Shown one piece after another: positions 19,321-30,800 of a stretch of DNA of 42,117 nucleotides. Each line of letters starts with the position of its first letter. The stretch's first letter is position 1. The stretch comes from an uncultured Pelagibacteraceae bacterium (lineage in GTDB: Bacteria > Pseudomonadota > Alphaproteobacteria > Pelagibacterales > Pelagibacteraceae), in the NCBI GenBank assembly GCA_902558585.1, contig CACEEO010000008.1:1-42117 (forward strand). The letters are read 5' to 3'. Under the pieces are notes generated by a model. It made no database searches. It had not been told where the DNA came from and was given only the letters and a program-made list of their open reading frames with translations. The translations under genes were made by a program, and so were the position numbers.

Positions 19321-21729
19321 TTAGGAACGAATTTTAGCACCAGTTTTATTTTCAACTGTTTCTATTATCAAATTATTAATTTTTTCTAAATCATTATCCG
19401 TTAATGTTTTTTCCAATGACTGAATAGTAACGCTTATAGCAACCGATTTTTGATTTTCAGGAATATTGTTTCCTTCGTAAACGTCAAATACTTTAATATT
19501 TGAAATTAAATTTTTATCAATATTTGATATGACACTTACTAAATTTTGCACACTTATTTTTTTATCAACAATAAATGCAAAATCTCTTTCAGATTTTTGA
19601 AAGTCGGATACTGAATATTTTGTTTTTTGATCTTTTAAAGGTTTTTTTGGCAGTTTTAAATTATCTAGAAATATTTCAAAACCTACTAAAGACTCTGATT
19701 TAATATCTAGCGTTTTGATAATGTTTGGATGAATTTCACCAAAATAGGCAGCTACCTTATCTTTTCCCTTATTTAAAAATACTCTGCCTGATTTTCCTGG
19801 ATGATAGTAATTGGGACTTTGATCATCAATATAAAATTTTTCTGAATCATAACCAGCTTCTACTAAAGTTTGTATTACATCTCTTTTGATATCAAAAACA
19901 TCTATATTTCTCTCTTTTTCAATCCATGAAAGTCTAGATCTTTTTCCAGCTGACAAACCACAAACAATTGTATTCTGTTCTCCAGGTTTTGAACCATAAA
20001 ATATTGGTCCTATTTCAAATATTGATAAATCTTTTATTCCTCTATCTAAGTTTTTACTCATGTACATTGCTAAATTTGAAAAAATAGAATTTCTTAATAC
20101 TCCCAATTCAGAGCTAATCGGATTTACAATTTTTATTTCTTTGTTGGCTTCTTTAAAGTGATCATTATATTTAGCATCTGTAAAAGACCAAGTAATAGCC
20201 TCCAAATACCCTTTGGATGCTACTGACCTTTGAAGAAAATGAAATAACTTTTGAGTTGGATTTAAAGTATTTTTTGATCTTTCTTTAATAGGATTTTCTA
20301 TTTTTATTTTTTCATATCCACTAATTCTTACAAGTTCCTCAACTATATCAATTTCTTGTTCAATATCTGGTCTCCAAGATGGAACTGATAATTTAAAGAA
20401 TTTTTTTTCTTTTTTTAATTTAAAACCAAGTTTTTCTAAAATGTTTATCATTTCCTTGGTTGAAATTTTAAAACCAGTAATTTTTTCAAATGTTTTTGGT
20501 TCAAATTTTATTACTTTGTTTTTATAAGACTCAATTTTTTGAATATCTATTTTACTAATTTCACCACCGCAAATTTCTTTAATTAAAAAAGCTGCTTTGT
20601 TCAATCCATCTTCAATAGACAACTGATCAATACCTCTTTCAAATCTAAATTTAGCATCTGTATCAATATTTAATTTTTTAGCAGTATTTCTAATTGATCT
20701 TGGATCAAAATAAGCCGACTCTAATAAAACATTTTTTGTATCTAACTCTGTGCCAGATCTTGTTCCTCCAATAATTCCACCTAGGCCTAAGACACCTTTG
20801 TTATCACTTATTACACACATTCCATCATCTAGTTTATAATTTTTATTATCTAGAGCAGTAAATTCTTCTCCTGATTTTGAATTTCTAACAATTATTCCCT
20901 TCACAATTTTGTCGGCATCATATGCATGCAAAGGACGATTAATATCAATCATGACATAATTAGTAATATCCACAATTGCAGATATTGGTTTTTGGCCTAT
21001 AGAAATTAATTTATCTTTCAACCACTTAGGACTTTCTGTGTTTTTAACATTAGTAATCAAGCAGCTACCAAAAGATAAACAGCCTTGATTTTTTTCTTTT
21101 GTTATTTTTACTTTTAAGGTCTGTTTTTTATTAGATTTAATTTTTTTATCATTTTCTGGTTTTAAGTTTCCAAAACCTGCAGCTGATAAATCTCTGGCAA
21201 TCCCCCGAATACCAAGACAATCTGGTCTATTTGGTGTAATTGATAAATCGATAAGATTGGAACTTAATTTAGAAAAATAACTTTTTCCAATATTTTTTGC
21301 ATATTTGGATGACGAAAGCTCAGTAATTCCATCACTTTCATCTGATAAGTTCAATTCAGATTCTGAACAGAGCATTCCATAAGATGTAACATCTCTTATT
21401 TTAGCAACAACAAGTTTAGTTTTGTTTTTTGGAATTATTGCACCTGGCGGAGCATATACTGTAAGAAGACCCTCTCTTGCATTTGCGGCCCCACAAACAA
21501 CTTTTTTAATTTCTTTATTACCAATATCAACATCACAAACTTTAAGTCTATCTGCATTAGGATGTTTTTCTGTTTTTACAATTTTTGCTACTTTAAATAA
21601 ATCTAATCCCTCAGATAAGTTTTCTATACTCTCAACCTCAAGACCTATGTCTGTTAGTTTCTTAAGAAGTTTATCTTCTTTAGCACTTATTTTTAAATGA
21701 TCTTTTAACCAATCATATGTAATCTTCAT
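19321..21729 (-). CDS. pheT: Phenylalanyl-tRNA synthetase beta subunit
   Basis: PheT is the beta chain of the alpha2beta2 enzyme charging tRNA-Phe, holding the editing site and the anticodon-binding domain. It has 802 residues, the full bacterial length. The N-terminal [12 protein letters not shown] is followed by a tRNA-binding OB fold ([19 protein letters not shown], about 45-65). The B3/B4 editing region ([17 protein letters not shown] and [12 protein letters not shown]), a B5 segment and the C-terminal ferredoxin-like FDX-ACB domain ([14 protein letters not shown]) follow. Its ATG overlaps the pheS stop by 4 bp (ATGA). Confidence 0.97.
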   Translation of the reverse strand: MKITYDWLKDHLKISAKEDKLLKKLTDIGLEVESIENLSEGLDLFKVAKIVKTEKHPNADRLKVCDVDIGNKEIKKVVCGAANAREGLLTVYAPPGAIIPKNKTKLVVAKIRDVTSYGMLCSESELNLSDESDGITELSSSKYAKNIGKSYFSKLSSNLIDLSITPNRPDCLGIRGIARDLSAAGFGNLKPENDKKIKSNKKQTLKVKITKEKNQGCLSFGSCLITNVKNTESPKWLKDKLISIGQKPISAIVDITNYVMIDINRPLHAYDADKIVKGIIVRNSKSGEEFTALDNKNYKLDDGMCVISDNKGVLGLGGIIGGTRSGTELDTKNVLLESAYFDPRSIRNTAKKLNIDTDAKFRFERGIDQLSIEDGLNKAAFLIKEICGGEISKIDIQKIESYKNKVIKFEPKTFEKITGFKISTKEMINILEKLGFKLKKEKKFFKLSVPSWRPDIEQEIDIVEELVRISGYEKIKIENPIKERSKNTLNPTQKLFHFLQRSVASKGYLEAITWSFTDAKYNDHFKEANKEIKIVNPISSELGVLRNSIFSNLAMYMSKNLDRGIKDLSIFEIGPIFYGSKPGEQNTIVCGLSAGKRSRLSWIEKERNIDVFDIKRDVIQTLVEAGYDSEKFYIDDQSPNYYHPGKSGRVFLNKGKDKVAAYFGEIHPNIIKTLDIKSESLVGFEIFLDNLKLPKKPLKDQKTKYSVSDFQKSERDFAFIVDKKISVQNLVSVISNIDKNLISNIKVFDVYEGNNIPENQKSVAISVTIQSLEKTLTDNDLEKINNLIIETVENKTGAKIRS

Positions 21730-22793
21730 CTGCTTAAACCTCTGTAATTTGAAGGAACATCAAGTGGATCAAAACCAAAATGATTTAACCATCTGTAGTC
21801 ACAATCAAAAAAGGCTCTTAGATCATTAATGCCGTATTTAAGCATTGCTAATCGGTCTATACCTATACCAAAGGCATATCCTTGATATTTAGAAGGATCT
21901 ACTTTGACATTTCTTAAGACATTAGGATGCACCATCCCACAGCCTAAAATTTCAAGCCATTTATCTCCTTCTCCAATAATTATTTTGCCATCTTTTATTT
22001 CATAACCAATATCTACTTCAGCAGATGGTTCTGTGAATGGAAAATGACTAGGTCTAAATCTCATTTTAATTTTTTCGACTTCAAAAAATTCTTTAATGAA
22101 ATAATTCAAGCATCCTTTCAAATGCCCCATATTAATATTTGTGTCAATATGCAAACCTTCGACTTGATGAAACATTGGTGCGTGTGTTTGATCACTATCA
22201 GATCTATAAGTTCTCCCAGGAGCAATGATCTTAAATGGAGGTTTGTCTTTTAGCATAGTTCTAATTTGAACTGGTGAAGTATGAGTTCGTAACAAAACTT
22301 CTTTGTTTTCATCTAAGTAAAATGTATCATGCATATCTCTTGCTGGATGATTGTCCGGTGTGTTTAAAGCAGTAAAGTTGTTATATTCATTTTCAACATC
22401 AGGGCCCTCCTCAACACTAAATCCTATTTCAGAGAAAATAGATGAAATTTCATCAATAGTTTGTGATACCGGATGAACTTTTCCTCTAACGAATGGTCTT
22501 TCAGGTAAAGTTATATCAACTTTTTCTTTTTCTAATTTTTCGTTTATCTTTTTTCCTTCTATCTCGTTAATTTTAGAAGTTATCAAATTCTGAAGCTCAT
22601 CTTTAACTTGATTTAAATCTGATGCAAATTTTTTTCTATCAGTCTCTGGAATTGACCCTATTGTTTTAAATTTTGATGAAATTAAACCATTTTTACCAAA
22701 GAGATCGGTTTTAATTTCATTTATTTGATCAATGCTTAAATCATTTTCTAGCTTTGATATAAACTGATCTCTAATATTTTTTATCTCTGACAT
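21726..22793 (-). CDS. pheS: Phenylalanyl-tRNA synthetase alpha subunit
   Basis: PheS is the catalytic class II alpha chain. It has 355 residues, within the usual range. The N-terminal coiled-coil arm (1 to about 90) is followed by motif 1 around [19 protein letters not shown], the [12 protein letters not shown] segment and motif 2 with [12 protein letters not shown] and [19 protein letters not shown]. Motif 3 is [17 protein letters not shown]. The gene is 43 bp after rplT, in the classical infC-rpmI-rplT-pheST order. Confidence 0.97.
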   Translation of the reverse strand: MSEIKNIRDQFISKLENDLSIDQINEIKTDLFGKNGLISSKFKTIGSIPETDRKKFASDLNQVKDELQNLITSKINEIEGKKINEKLEKEKVDITLPERPFVRGKVHPVSQTIDEISSIFSEIGFSVEEGPDVENEYNNFTALNTPDNHPARDMHDTFYLDENKEVLLRTHTSPVQIRTMLKDKPPFKIIAPGRTYRSDSDQTHAPMFHQVEGLHIDTNINMGHLKGCLNYFIKEFFEVEKIKMRFRPSHFPFTEPSAEVDIGYEIKDGKIIIGEGDKWLEILGCGMVHPNVLRNVKVDPSKYQGYAFGIGIDRLAMLKYGINDLRAFFDCDYRWLNHFGFDPLDVPSNYRGLSR

Positions 22794-22836
22794 ATTAGTA
22801 GATTATTTCCTTAAGAAATAAAAACAATAGCGAAGA

Positions 22837-23193
22837 TTAATTTAAAGCTGATTGAGCTTTTTGTACAATTGTTTTGAATGCTTCTGGGCTATCGTAAGCA
22901 ATTTCAGCAAGAATTTTTCTATCTATTGCAATACCACATTTATTTAATCCATTGATAAATTTTGAATAAGTTAAGCCTTCAGCTCTTACTCCAGCATTGA
23001 TTCTCTGTATCCACAATGATTTAAAATCTCTTTTTTTATTTCTTCTGTCTCTGTAAGCGTATTGCATGGATTTTTCCATAGCTTGCTTAGCAACTCTAAT
23101 GGTATTTTTTCTTCTGCCCCATTGACCTTTGACAGCTTTTAAAACTTTTTTATGTTTAGCTTTACTAGTTACACCTCTTTTAACTCTTGCCAT
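22837..23193 (-). CDS. rplT: 50S ribosomal protein L20
   Basis: L20 is an early 23S rRNA-binding assembly protein. The 118-residue sequence [19 protein letters not shown], the [33 protein letters not shown] core and the [24 protein letters not shown] end are typical. It follows rpmI by 2 bp. In some bacteria L20 represses its own operon. The 53-bp spacer upstream of rpmI shows no obvious L20-type pseudoknot. Confidence 0.98.
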   Translation of the reverse strand: MARVKRGVTSKAKHKKVLKAVKGQWGRRKNTIRVAKQAMEKSMQYAYRDRRNKKRDFKSLWIQRINAGVRAEGLTYSKFINGLNKCGIAIDRKILAEIAYDSPEAFKTIVQKAQSALN

Positions 23194-23195
23194 TA

Positions 23196-23402
23196 TTAAC
23201 CTCTTAAACTGTAAGGCATGTATGACTTAACAATTTTTCCATCTTGTTTAGACAATGTTGTAGTGCCTCTAAGTTTTCTTATTTGTGAATTCGTTCTTTT
23301 GATCATGCCATGTCTTTTACCTGCTTGAGCAGAAATAACTTTACCCTTAGCGGATATCTTAAATCTTTTTTTTGCTGAGCTTTTTGTTTTTAGTTTTGGC
23401 AT
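23196..23402 (-). CDS. rpmI: 50S ribosomal protein L35
   Basis: This small basic protein of the large subunit has 68 residues. The N-terminal [20 protein letters not shown], the GKRHGM turn and the C-terminal SYMPYSLRG are diagnostic enough. It lies 53 bp downstream of infC and 2 bp upstream of rplT. Confidence 0.97.
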   Translation of the reverse strand: MPKLKTKSSAKKRFKISAKGKVISAQAGKRHGMIKRTNSQIRKLRGTTTLSKQDGKIVKSYMPYSLRG

Positions 23403-23455
23403 AATTCTGCGGACTTATACAAAGAAAGATATAATTTTACAACCTCTATTAAAGC

Positions 23456-24001
23456 TTATAAAGGCTGAATTACCATGATCATTTGCTTCCCATCAAACTT
23501 GGGATGCAATTCTACCTTACCAATATCCTTCATATCTTCTTTAATTTTACCCATTAGTTCATTTCCTAGATGGGAATGCTGAAGCTCTCTACCTTTAAAT
23601 CTTATAGTAAATTTGACCTTATCTCCTTTAGCTATAAATTTTTTAGCATTTTTAACTTTAAACTCATAATCATGAGTTTCAGTAACAGGTCTCATTTTAA
23701 TTTCTTTTAAAGAAACAATTTTTTGTTTTTTCTTTGCAAGATTAGCTTTTTTCTGAGCATCATACTTATATTTACCCATATCCATTATTTTACATACAGG
23801 AGGATTTGCGTTAGGTGCTATTTCAATTAAATCTAAACCTTGATTTTTTGCCATGGAAATAGCTTCATTGGTATTCATCACTCCAAGATTTTCTCCATCA
23901 CTTGCTATAACCTGAACATCAGGAGAAGAAATTCTATTATTAGATCTTGGACCTCTGTCCTTAGTTCTTCTTTGAAAATAATTTTGTTTGAATTCTGCCA
24001 C
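23456..24001 (-). CDS. infC: Translation initiation factor IF-3
   Basis: IF-3 keeps 30S subunits free and checks the start codon and initiator tRNA. It has 181 residues. The N-domain includes [22 protein letters not shown] and [32 protein letters not shown]-like sequence. The linker is lysine-rich, and the C-domain has [27 protein letters not shown] and a [9 protein letters not shown]-like end. The start is GTG at 24001, directly after the thrS TAA with no spacer. IF-3 genes often use a poor start codon for autoregulation. GTG is a milder version and no other start lies close. Confidence 0.96.
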   Translation of the reverse strand: [181 protein letters not shown]

Positions 24002-25918
24002 TTAGTTTGATGATGCTTTATTTAAAGCAGAGAATGTTTTTAAGAATTGATCTATACCCATATTTTCTTGTTTATTAGAGTCTAATCTTCTAATCGTTAC
24101 TGAATTGGAGTCAACTTCTTTTTTACCACAAATTAATAAAAGCGGTATTTTTGCTAAAGAATGATCTCTAATTTTATAATTTAAATTATGATTTTTTAAG
24201 TCTACTGCAGAACTTATACCTGAATTTTTAATTTTATTTGATACTTCGACTGCATAGTCATTAAATTCCTCTGAAATAGGTATTACCATAGTCTGTAAAG
24301 GAGATATCCAAAATGGAAACTTGCCTGCATAGTTTTCAATTAAAATTCCAATAAACCTTTCTAGAGAACCAAATAATGCTCGGTGCAACATAACAGGAAC
24401 TTTTTTAGTACCATCTTTATCAACATAAGAAGCATCTAATCTTCCAGGTAAATTTAAATCTACTTGTAAAGTTCCACATTGCCAATCTCTGCCAATAGCA
24501 TCTCGTAAAACAAATTCAATTTTAGGACCATAAAATGCTCCCTCACCTTTATTAATAGTATATTCTAATTTAGAAGCTTTAACGGCTTCAAGCAAAGAGG
24601 CTTCTGCTTTATCCCAAACTGAATCATCACCAACTCTTACTTCTGGCCTATCTGCATATTTTAGAATCACATTTTCAAAACCAAGGTCCTTATAAATATC
24701 TAGTATTAGATTTGTAACAATTAAACATTCGCTAGTAATTTGATCTTCAGTGCAAAAAATATGGGCATCATCTTGAGTAAAGGCGCGTACTCTTAATAAC
24801 CCATGTAAAGCGCCTGATGGCTCATAACGATGAACTTTCCCAAATTCAGCAAAACGTAACGGAAGATCTCTGTAACTTTTTAAGCCTTGATTAAATACCT
24901 GGATATGACCAGGGCAATTCATTGGTTTAATTGCAAAAACTTTCTCATCTGGTGTTTCAGAAGTATACATGTTTTCTCCATATTTTTCCCAATGCCCAGA
25001 TTTTTCCCATAGTTGTCTATCTAGTACCTCTGGAGTATTGACTTCTTTATAACCAGCTGCATCTTGTCTGCTTCTCATGTAGTTAATGAGCTTTTGAAAC
25101 AAACTCCATCCTCTTTCATGCCAAAATACTGAGCCAGGGCTTTCTTCTCTAAAATGAAATAAATCCATTTCTCTACCTAATTTTCTGTGATCTCTTTTTT
25201 CGGCTTCTTCTATTCTTTTCAAATATTCATCTAGGTCTTTTTGAGTTGCCCAACTCGTACCATATATTCGTTGCAACATTTCATTATTAGAGTCTCCTCT
25301 CCAATATGCTCCTGATACTTTTGTAAGTTTAAAATATTTCCCTATTTTACCTGTAGAGGATAAATGTGGGCCTCTACATAAATCATGCCATTCTCCGTGA
25401 AAATAAATTGATACATCTTCATTTTCAGGTATCGCTTCAATTAGCTCGGCTTTATAAATTTCTCCTTTTTTTTTAAAATGGCTAATTGCTTTGTTTCTAT
25501 CCCAAACTTCTCTTTTTGTTGTTTCATTCCTATCAACAATCTCTTTCATTTTATTTTCAATTTTAACAAGATCATCCTCTGTAAATGGTTCTTTTCTAGC
25601 AAAGTCATAATAAAATCCATTTTCAATCACGGGTCCAATTGTAACTTGTGTACCAGGAAATAATTCTTGAACAGCCATAGCTAAAATATGAGCTGTGTCA
25701 TGCCTTATAGTTTCCAAGCCCTCAGGATTTTTTGAAGTAAAAATTTTTACATAACAGTCATTTTCAATTTGAAAATCAAGATCTTTAAGCTCACCATCAA
25801 CACTTATGACCATGGCTTGCTTGGCTAACGATTTACTAATTTTTTCAGCTACTTCCAGTCCAGTAACTTTATTAGGAAAATCAATATTGTTTCCGTCAGG
25901 TAATGTTATAATCGGCAT
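24002..25918 (-). CDS. thrS: Threonyl-tRNA synthetase
   Basis: ThrS charges tRNA-Thr with editing of serine. It has 638 residues, the normal length. It has an N-terminal TGS domain (1 to about 60) and an editing domain with HDTAHILAMAVQELFP (His-x3-His) and a later Cys/His set. The class II core carries the zinc ligands in MNCPGHIQVF, DDAHIFC and MLHRALFGSLERF. The anticodon domain spans about 530-638. It begins directly at the end of the GT4 glycosyltransferase gene and its stop abuts infC, as in the common thrS-infC-rpmI-rplT arrangement. Confidence 0.97.
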   Translation of the reverse strand: MPIITLPDGNNIDFPNKVTGLEVAEKISKSLAKQAMVISVDGELKDLDFQIENDCYVKIFTSKNPEGLETIRHDTAHILAMAVQELFPGTQVTIGPVIENGFYYDFARKEPFTEDDLVKIENKMKEIVDRNETTKREVWDRNKAISHFKKKGEIYKAELIEAIPENEDVSIYFHGEWHDLCRGPHLSSTGKIGKYFKLTKVSGAYWRGDSNNEMLQRIYGTSWATQKDLDEYLKRIEEAEKRDHRKLGREMDLFHFREESPGSVFWHERGWSLFQKLINYMRSRQDAAGYKEVNTPEVLDRQLWEKSGHWEKYGENMYTSETPDEKVFAIKPMNCPGHIQVFNQGLKSYRDLPLRFAEFGKVHRYEPSGALHGLLRVRAFTQDDAHIFCTEDQITSECLIVTNLILDIYKDLGFENVILKYADRPEVRVGDDSVWDKAEASLLEAVKASKLEYTINKGEGAFYGPKIEFVLRDAIGRDWQCGTLQVDLNLPGRLDASYVDKDGTKKVPVMLHRALFGSLERFIGILIENYAGKFPFWISPLQTMVIPISEEFNDYAVEVSNKIKNSGISSAVDLKNHNLNYKIRDHSLAKIPLLLICGKKEVDSNSVTIRRLDSNKQENMGIDQFLKTFSALNKASSN

Positions 25919-27073
25919 TTAATTTAATAATCTCTTATACTCTGAATAAGTAGAAAAGCACATTTTTTCAACATTAAATTTTTGAACTATGTTTTTTCTT
26001 CCCTCATTACCAATTGATTTTAATAGAGTTTCATCCATCTTAAGAGTTTTTAAAATTTTATTACTTAATGATTTAGCATTTCCTGCTTCGTATAAAAAAC
26101 CAGTTTTTTCATCAATTATCGTTTCGTTAGAACCTCCAATGTTACTTGCTATAATTGGTTTTTCCATTGATTGTGCTTCGACAGCAACTCTGCCAAAAGC
26201 CTCTGGTTCTGTTGAAGCTGAAACAATAATATCAGAAACTTTATAGGCTAAGGCCATATCCTTACAATGATCTATGAATCTTATTTGTTTAGACAATCTA
26301 TATTGCTCCGAAAGTCTTATTAATTTTTTCTTATATAAATCTCTACCTTGATCACTACCTAAAATAACTGCATAAAATGCTTCATAACCCAGCTCTATAT
26401 TCACTAAATTAATTGCCTCTATAAAAACTTCCTGTCCCTTCCAAGAGGTTAATCTACCCGGTAAAAGTATAATTTTTTTATCTTTTTCAATGCCCCATTT
26501 TTTTAATAATTTTTTCTCATCAATTTCAATTTTAGTTGTTGGATCAAAGTAGTCGACATTTATTCCTCTAAAAATAACCATTAATTTTTTTTTCTCATTT
26601 AAATATTTTGAATAATTTTTTTTAATATGAGAAAAAATAAAATTAGATCCTGCAATAATTAAATCTGCTCTAGTCATTACTGAATTATAAATTTTTTTTA
26701 TATTACTCTTAAAATTGTATGTTCCATGAAATGTAGTTACAAATTTTCGTCCTGTGATTTTTGTTGCTAACAAACATGACCAAGCAGGTGCTCTACTTCT
26801 CGCGTGAACAAGAGAAATATTATAAACCAAAATTATTCCAATTAAGATAAAAGCATTAATTAAAATTAGTAAAGGATTTTTACTTTGCACCGGAAGTCTA
26901 AATATTTTAACTTTTTTTCTATCTACAAATTTAAGTAATTCACCACCACTTGTTACAATAAATGATTTACAATTATTTTCTGGTAAATAATGCGCAATAT
27001 CATAACAGCCTGTTTCAGCTCCTCCATAACCTAATTTTGGAATTACTTGTAAAACTTTTAAATCAGATGACAT
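25919..27073 (-). CDS. GT4-family glycosyltransferase
   Basis: This is a GT-B glycosyltransferase of 384 residues. The N-terminal VLQVIPKLGYGGAETGCYDIA is the acceptor-side glycine loop of the family. The C-terminal half has ILLPGRLTSWKGQEVFIEAI and the donor-binding STEPEAFGRVAVEAQSMEKPIIAS (E-x7-E) with NIGGSNETI. A hydrophobic stretch (NPLLILINAFILIGIILVYNISLVH, about 64-90) suggests membrane association. Such enzymes build LPS cores or other surface polysaccharides; donor and acceptor are not readable. Its stop touches the thrS ATG with no spacer, an unusual partner for a synthetase. The divergent alpha/beta hydrolase starts 42 bp away. Confidence 0.88.
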   Translation of the reverse strand: MSSDLKVLQVIPKLGYGGAETGCYDIAHYLPENNCKSFIVTSGGELLKFVDRKKVKIFRLPVQSKNPLLILINAFILIGIILVYNISLVHARSRAPAWSCLLATKITGRKFVTTFHGTYNFKSNIKKIYNSVMTRADLIIAGSNFIFSHIKKNYSKYLNEKKKLMVIFRGINVDYFDPTTKIEIDEKKLLKKWGIEKDKKIILLPGRLTSWKGQEVFIEAINLVNIELGYEAFYAVILGSDQGRDLYKKKLIRLSEQYRLSKQIRFIDHCKDMALAYKVSDIIVSASTEPEAFGRVAVEAQSMEKPIIASNIGGSNETIIDEKTGFLYEAGNAKSLSNKILKTLKMDETLLKSIGNEGRKNIVQKFNVEKMCFSTYSEYKRLLN

Positions 27074-27115
27074 TTGATATGATTATATATTAATAGACAA
27101 AACTTATAAACGATT

Positions 27116-27859
27116 ATGGCAAATTTCAGATTTCATCAAATATCGAATACACAGAAAATTAGACATATTTCCAAAATTTTTAAGAATAGTTCTTTTATAG
27201 TTTTTTTGCATGGCTTTATGTCAGATCTTGAAGGAAAAAAACCAAATGCATTTTTGAAATTTGCTAAAAAAAATAAAATTAGTTTTTTGGCACTAGAATA
27301 CTCTGGTCATGGGAAATCTTCTGGAAAATTTGTAAATGGAAATATTTCAAAATGGAGTAAAGAGACATCAATTTTAATAAAAAAATACGTTAAAAAAAAA
27401 GAATTTATACTAATTGGCTCAAGTATGGGCGCATGGATTTCGCTCAATCAATTCAAAATTTTCAAAAAACAGATTAAAGGATTTTTAGGAATAGGGGCTG
27501 CTCCTGAATTTTTAGAAAATTTAATGTGGAAAAAATTTACTAAAAAAATGAAAGAGGAAACAATACGTAAGGGTATTTATCAATTAAAACATGGCAATTA
27601 TGAATATCCAATTACTCTACAATTAATAAAAGATGGAAGAAAAAACAAAGTCTTAAATAAGAAAATTAATTCAAATATTAAAGTAACAATGGTACATGGT
27701 GAAAAAGATGAAGCAGTTCCTGTCTCATATTCAAGAAAAGTTTTAAAATTATTTCCAAAAGCTAAGAAAAAATTAAATATTATAAAAAAAGGTGATCACA
27801 GTTTATCAAATAAAAAATGGCTAAATATAATTTTAAAAGAGCTTCAATTATTAATTTAG
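27116..27859 (+). CDS. Alpha/beta hydrolase (serine hydrolase)
   Basis: The protein has 247 residues with the complete catalytic triad pattern: HGFMSD oxyanion region (about 39), nucleophile Ser in GSSMGAW (about 105), Asp in VHGEKDEAVP (about 200) and His in KGDHSLS (about 230). The layout without a large lid resembles small esterases, lysophospholipases and palmitoyl thioesterase ABHD10-like proteins. The substrate cannot be assigned. It is a single-gene unit, divergent from the GT4 gene, and its stop overlaps the gltB stop by 4 bp on the opposite strand. Confidence 0.85.
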   Translation: MANFRFHQISNTQKIRHISKIFKNSSFIVFLHGFMSDLEGKKPNAFLKFAKKNKISFLALEYSGHGKSSGKFVNGNISKWSKETSILIKKYVKKKEFILIGSSMGAWISLNQFKIFKKQIKGFLGIGAAPEFLENLMWKKFTKKMKEETIRKGIYQLKHGNYEYPITLQLIKDGRKNKVLNKKINSNIKVTMVHGEKDEAVPVSYSRKVLKLFPKAKKKLNIIKKGDHSLSNKKWLNIILKELQLLI

Positions 27860-30800
27860 CTTACTTTTTTTATATCTTTTTTTAAAGTAATTGGATTTTT
27901 TAATTTATCCAACATTTCTTTAGGACATACCTGAACAAAATTATTTACTTCATCATCAAAGTTCTCAATTATTTTTTTCGATAATTGAGATTCGGTTTCT
28001 TTAAAGTGCTCACTTACTAAACTTTTTAGATATTCTTTCCAATAATCTGTTTCTACATTTTGCCAAACTACTGATTCTGGATTTACTTTCTTTTCAAACT
28101 GTTGCGATTTGTCATATATAAATGCCATTCCACCTGTCATACCAGCTGCAAAATTATCACCAACATCTCCTAATATTACTACAGTTCCACCAGTCATATA
28201 TTCACATCCATTAGAATCGCATCCTTCAATTACAGTAACTGCACCAGAATTTCTTACAGAAAATCTTTCACCGGCTTGGCCAGCAGCAAAAAGTTTTCCT
28301 GAAGTAGCTCCGTAAAGAACAGTGTTTCCTAAAATTGTATTCTCATTTGAAACTAAATTGCTCTCTTCAGGTAATTTTATTGAAATAATAGCTCCTGATA
28401 AACCTTTGCCAACATAATCATTAGCATCTCCCTTTAATACAAGTTTTAACCCTTTTGAAGAGAAAGCACCAAATGATTGACCTGCTGATCCTTTGAAATT
28501 TAAGACTAAAAAGTTTTCATCAAGTTTTTCATAACCATATTTTTTATATAAATGATGAGAAATTCTTGTTCCTACTGCTCTGTGAGTATTTTTAATTTGA
28601 TATTCTTTCTCAATTTTTTCAGAATTATTTAAAGCTTCTTCAATTTCTGGCCAAATTTCCTGGTCAAGAGTATCTGGTACAATATTTATTTCTTGATCCT
28701 GACAATACCTTGGATTACTTCCATTGTCAGCTTGAACAAATAAAGGATTTAAATCTAAATCGTCTAAATTTGGAGATCCCTTACTAATCTGTTTTAACAA
28801 ATCTGTCCTACCAATCACCTCATTTAATGATTTAAAACCTAAATTTGCTAATATTTCTCTTACTTCAGTAGCTATAAATGTGAACAAATTAACTACTTTT
28901 TCTGGAGTTCCAATAAATTTTTCTCTGAGCTTTTCATCTTGTGTGCAAACGCCTACAGGACACGTATTTGAATGACACTGTCTTACCATTATACATCCCA
29001 TTGCAACTAATGCTGTTGTAGCAACTCCATATTCTTCAGCACCCATCATTGCTGCTATCACCACATCTCTTCCAGTTTTAATTCCACCATCTGTTCTCAA
29101 TGTAACTTTATGTCTAAGATTATTTAAAGTTAATACTTGGTTTGCTTCCGTCAAACCCATTTCCCATGGTATTCCAACATACTTAACACTAGTCTGTGGT
29201 GTTGCTCCTGTTCCACCATTATGTCCAGAAATTAATATTATATCTGCTTTTGCTTTAGCTACACCAGCTGCAATTGTTCCTACTCCAGAAGAAGCTACAA
29301 GCTTAACTCCAATTCTTGCTTTAGGATTTATCTGTTTCAAATCATAAATTAGTTGTGCAAGATCTTCGATTGAATAAATATCATGATGTGGCGGTGGTGA
29401 TATTAAAGTTACTCCAGGAGTTGAATGTCTAAGTTTAGCAATCTCCTTTGTAACTTTAAATCCTGGTAGCTGGCCTCCCTCGCCAGGCTTAGCGCCTTGT
29501 GCAATTTTAATTTCTATCTCATTACAATTATTAAGATAATTAACTGTAACTCCGAATCTTGCAGAAGCTATTTGTTTTACTCTTGAGTTTGCGCTGTCAC
29601 CATTATCTAAAACTTTAAATCTACTTGCGTCTTCTCCGCCTTCACCGCTACATGAGGCACCTTTGATCCTATTCATACCAGTTGCCAAAGTTTCATGTGC
29701 CTCTTTAGATAAGGCTCCATGAGACATGCTCCCACTTCCAAATCTTTTTAAAATATTTTCTATTGACTCAACCTCAGAAATATCTATTGGCCCACTTAAT
29801 TTTTTTTCTCTAAAATCAATTAAATCTCTAAGATTTATTGGTGGTAAACTATAAATACCATCCGCATATCTTTTATAAGCATCATAAGAATTAGATCCTA
29901 CTGCACTTTGAAGTAAATGAATTAATTTTCCTTGATATTGATGAGTTTCACCATTTTTACGATATCTATATATACCGCCTATCGGCAATATGGTTTCAGA
30001 ACTTTCAAATGCCTCTTTATGTATTTCTCTGATTTTTTTCTCTATACCCGTAAGTCCAATACCTGAAATTTTAGAGACAACTCCTGGAAAATAATCTGCA
30101 ACAATTGTTCTACTTAAACCTACGGTTTCAAAGTTACATCCACCTCTATAAGAACTTAGAACTGAAATACCCATCTTAGACATGATCTTTAATAGACCTG
30201 CGTTTACTGATTTTATGTATCTCTCTACACATTCATCAAAGCTAAATTGACCAAATAATTTCTTTTCATGACGCTGAAATAAACTATCAAATGCTAAATA
30301 TGGATTTACAGTAGTTGCTCCAACTCCTATTAATGTTGCAAAAGAGTGTGTATCTAAAGCCTCTCCAGATTGAACATTTATTGATACATATCCTCTAAGT
30401 TTTTTTTCAATAAGGAATGAATTAATTGATCCGACTGCTAAAAGCATTGGTATTGGAAGTTTTAAGTTAGAAAGCTCTTTGTCACTTAAGATCAATTGAG
30501 TAACTCCCTGTCTTACTGCAATTTCAGCTTCTTTTTGAATTTTTTTAATTGAATCAAATAAAGTTTCTTCCTCAGAAAAAGTACAATCAATTATAGATGA
30601 ATTGTTGCCAAAAAAATTTATAAATTTTTCAAACTGAGAATTTGATAATATTGGACTATTTAAAACATAAATATTTTGCTTTGTTAAATTATCAAAATTT
30701 AAAATATTTCCAAGATTTCCAAATCTTGTTTTCAAACTCATAACCTTGTTTTCTCTTAAAGAGTCTATTGGTGGATTTGTGACTTGACTAAAATTCTGTC

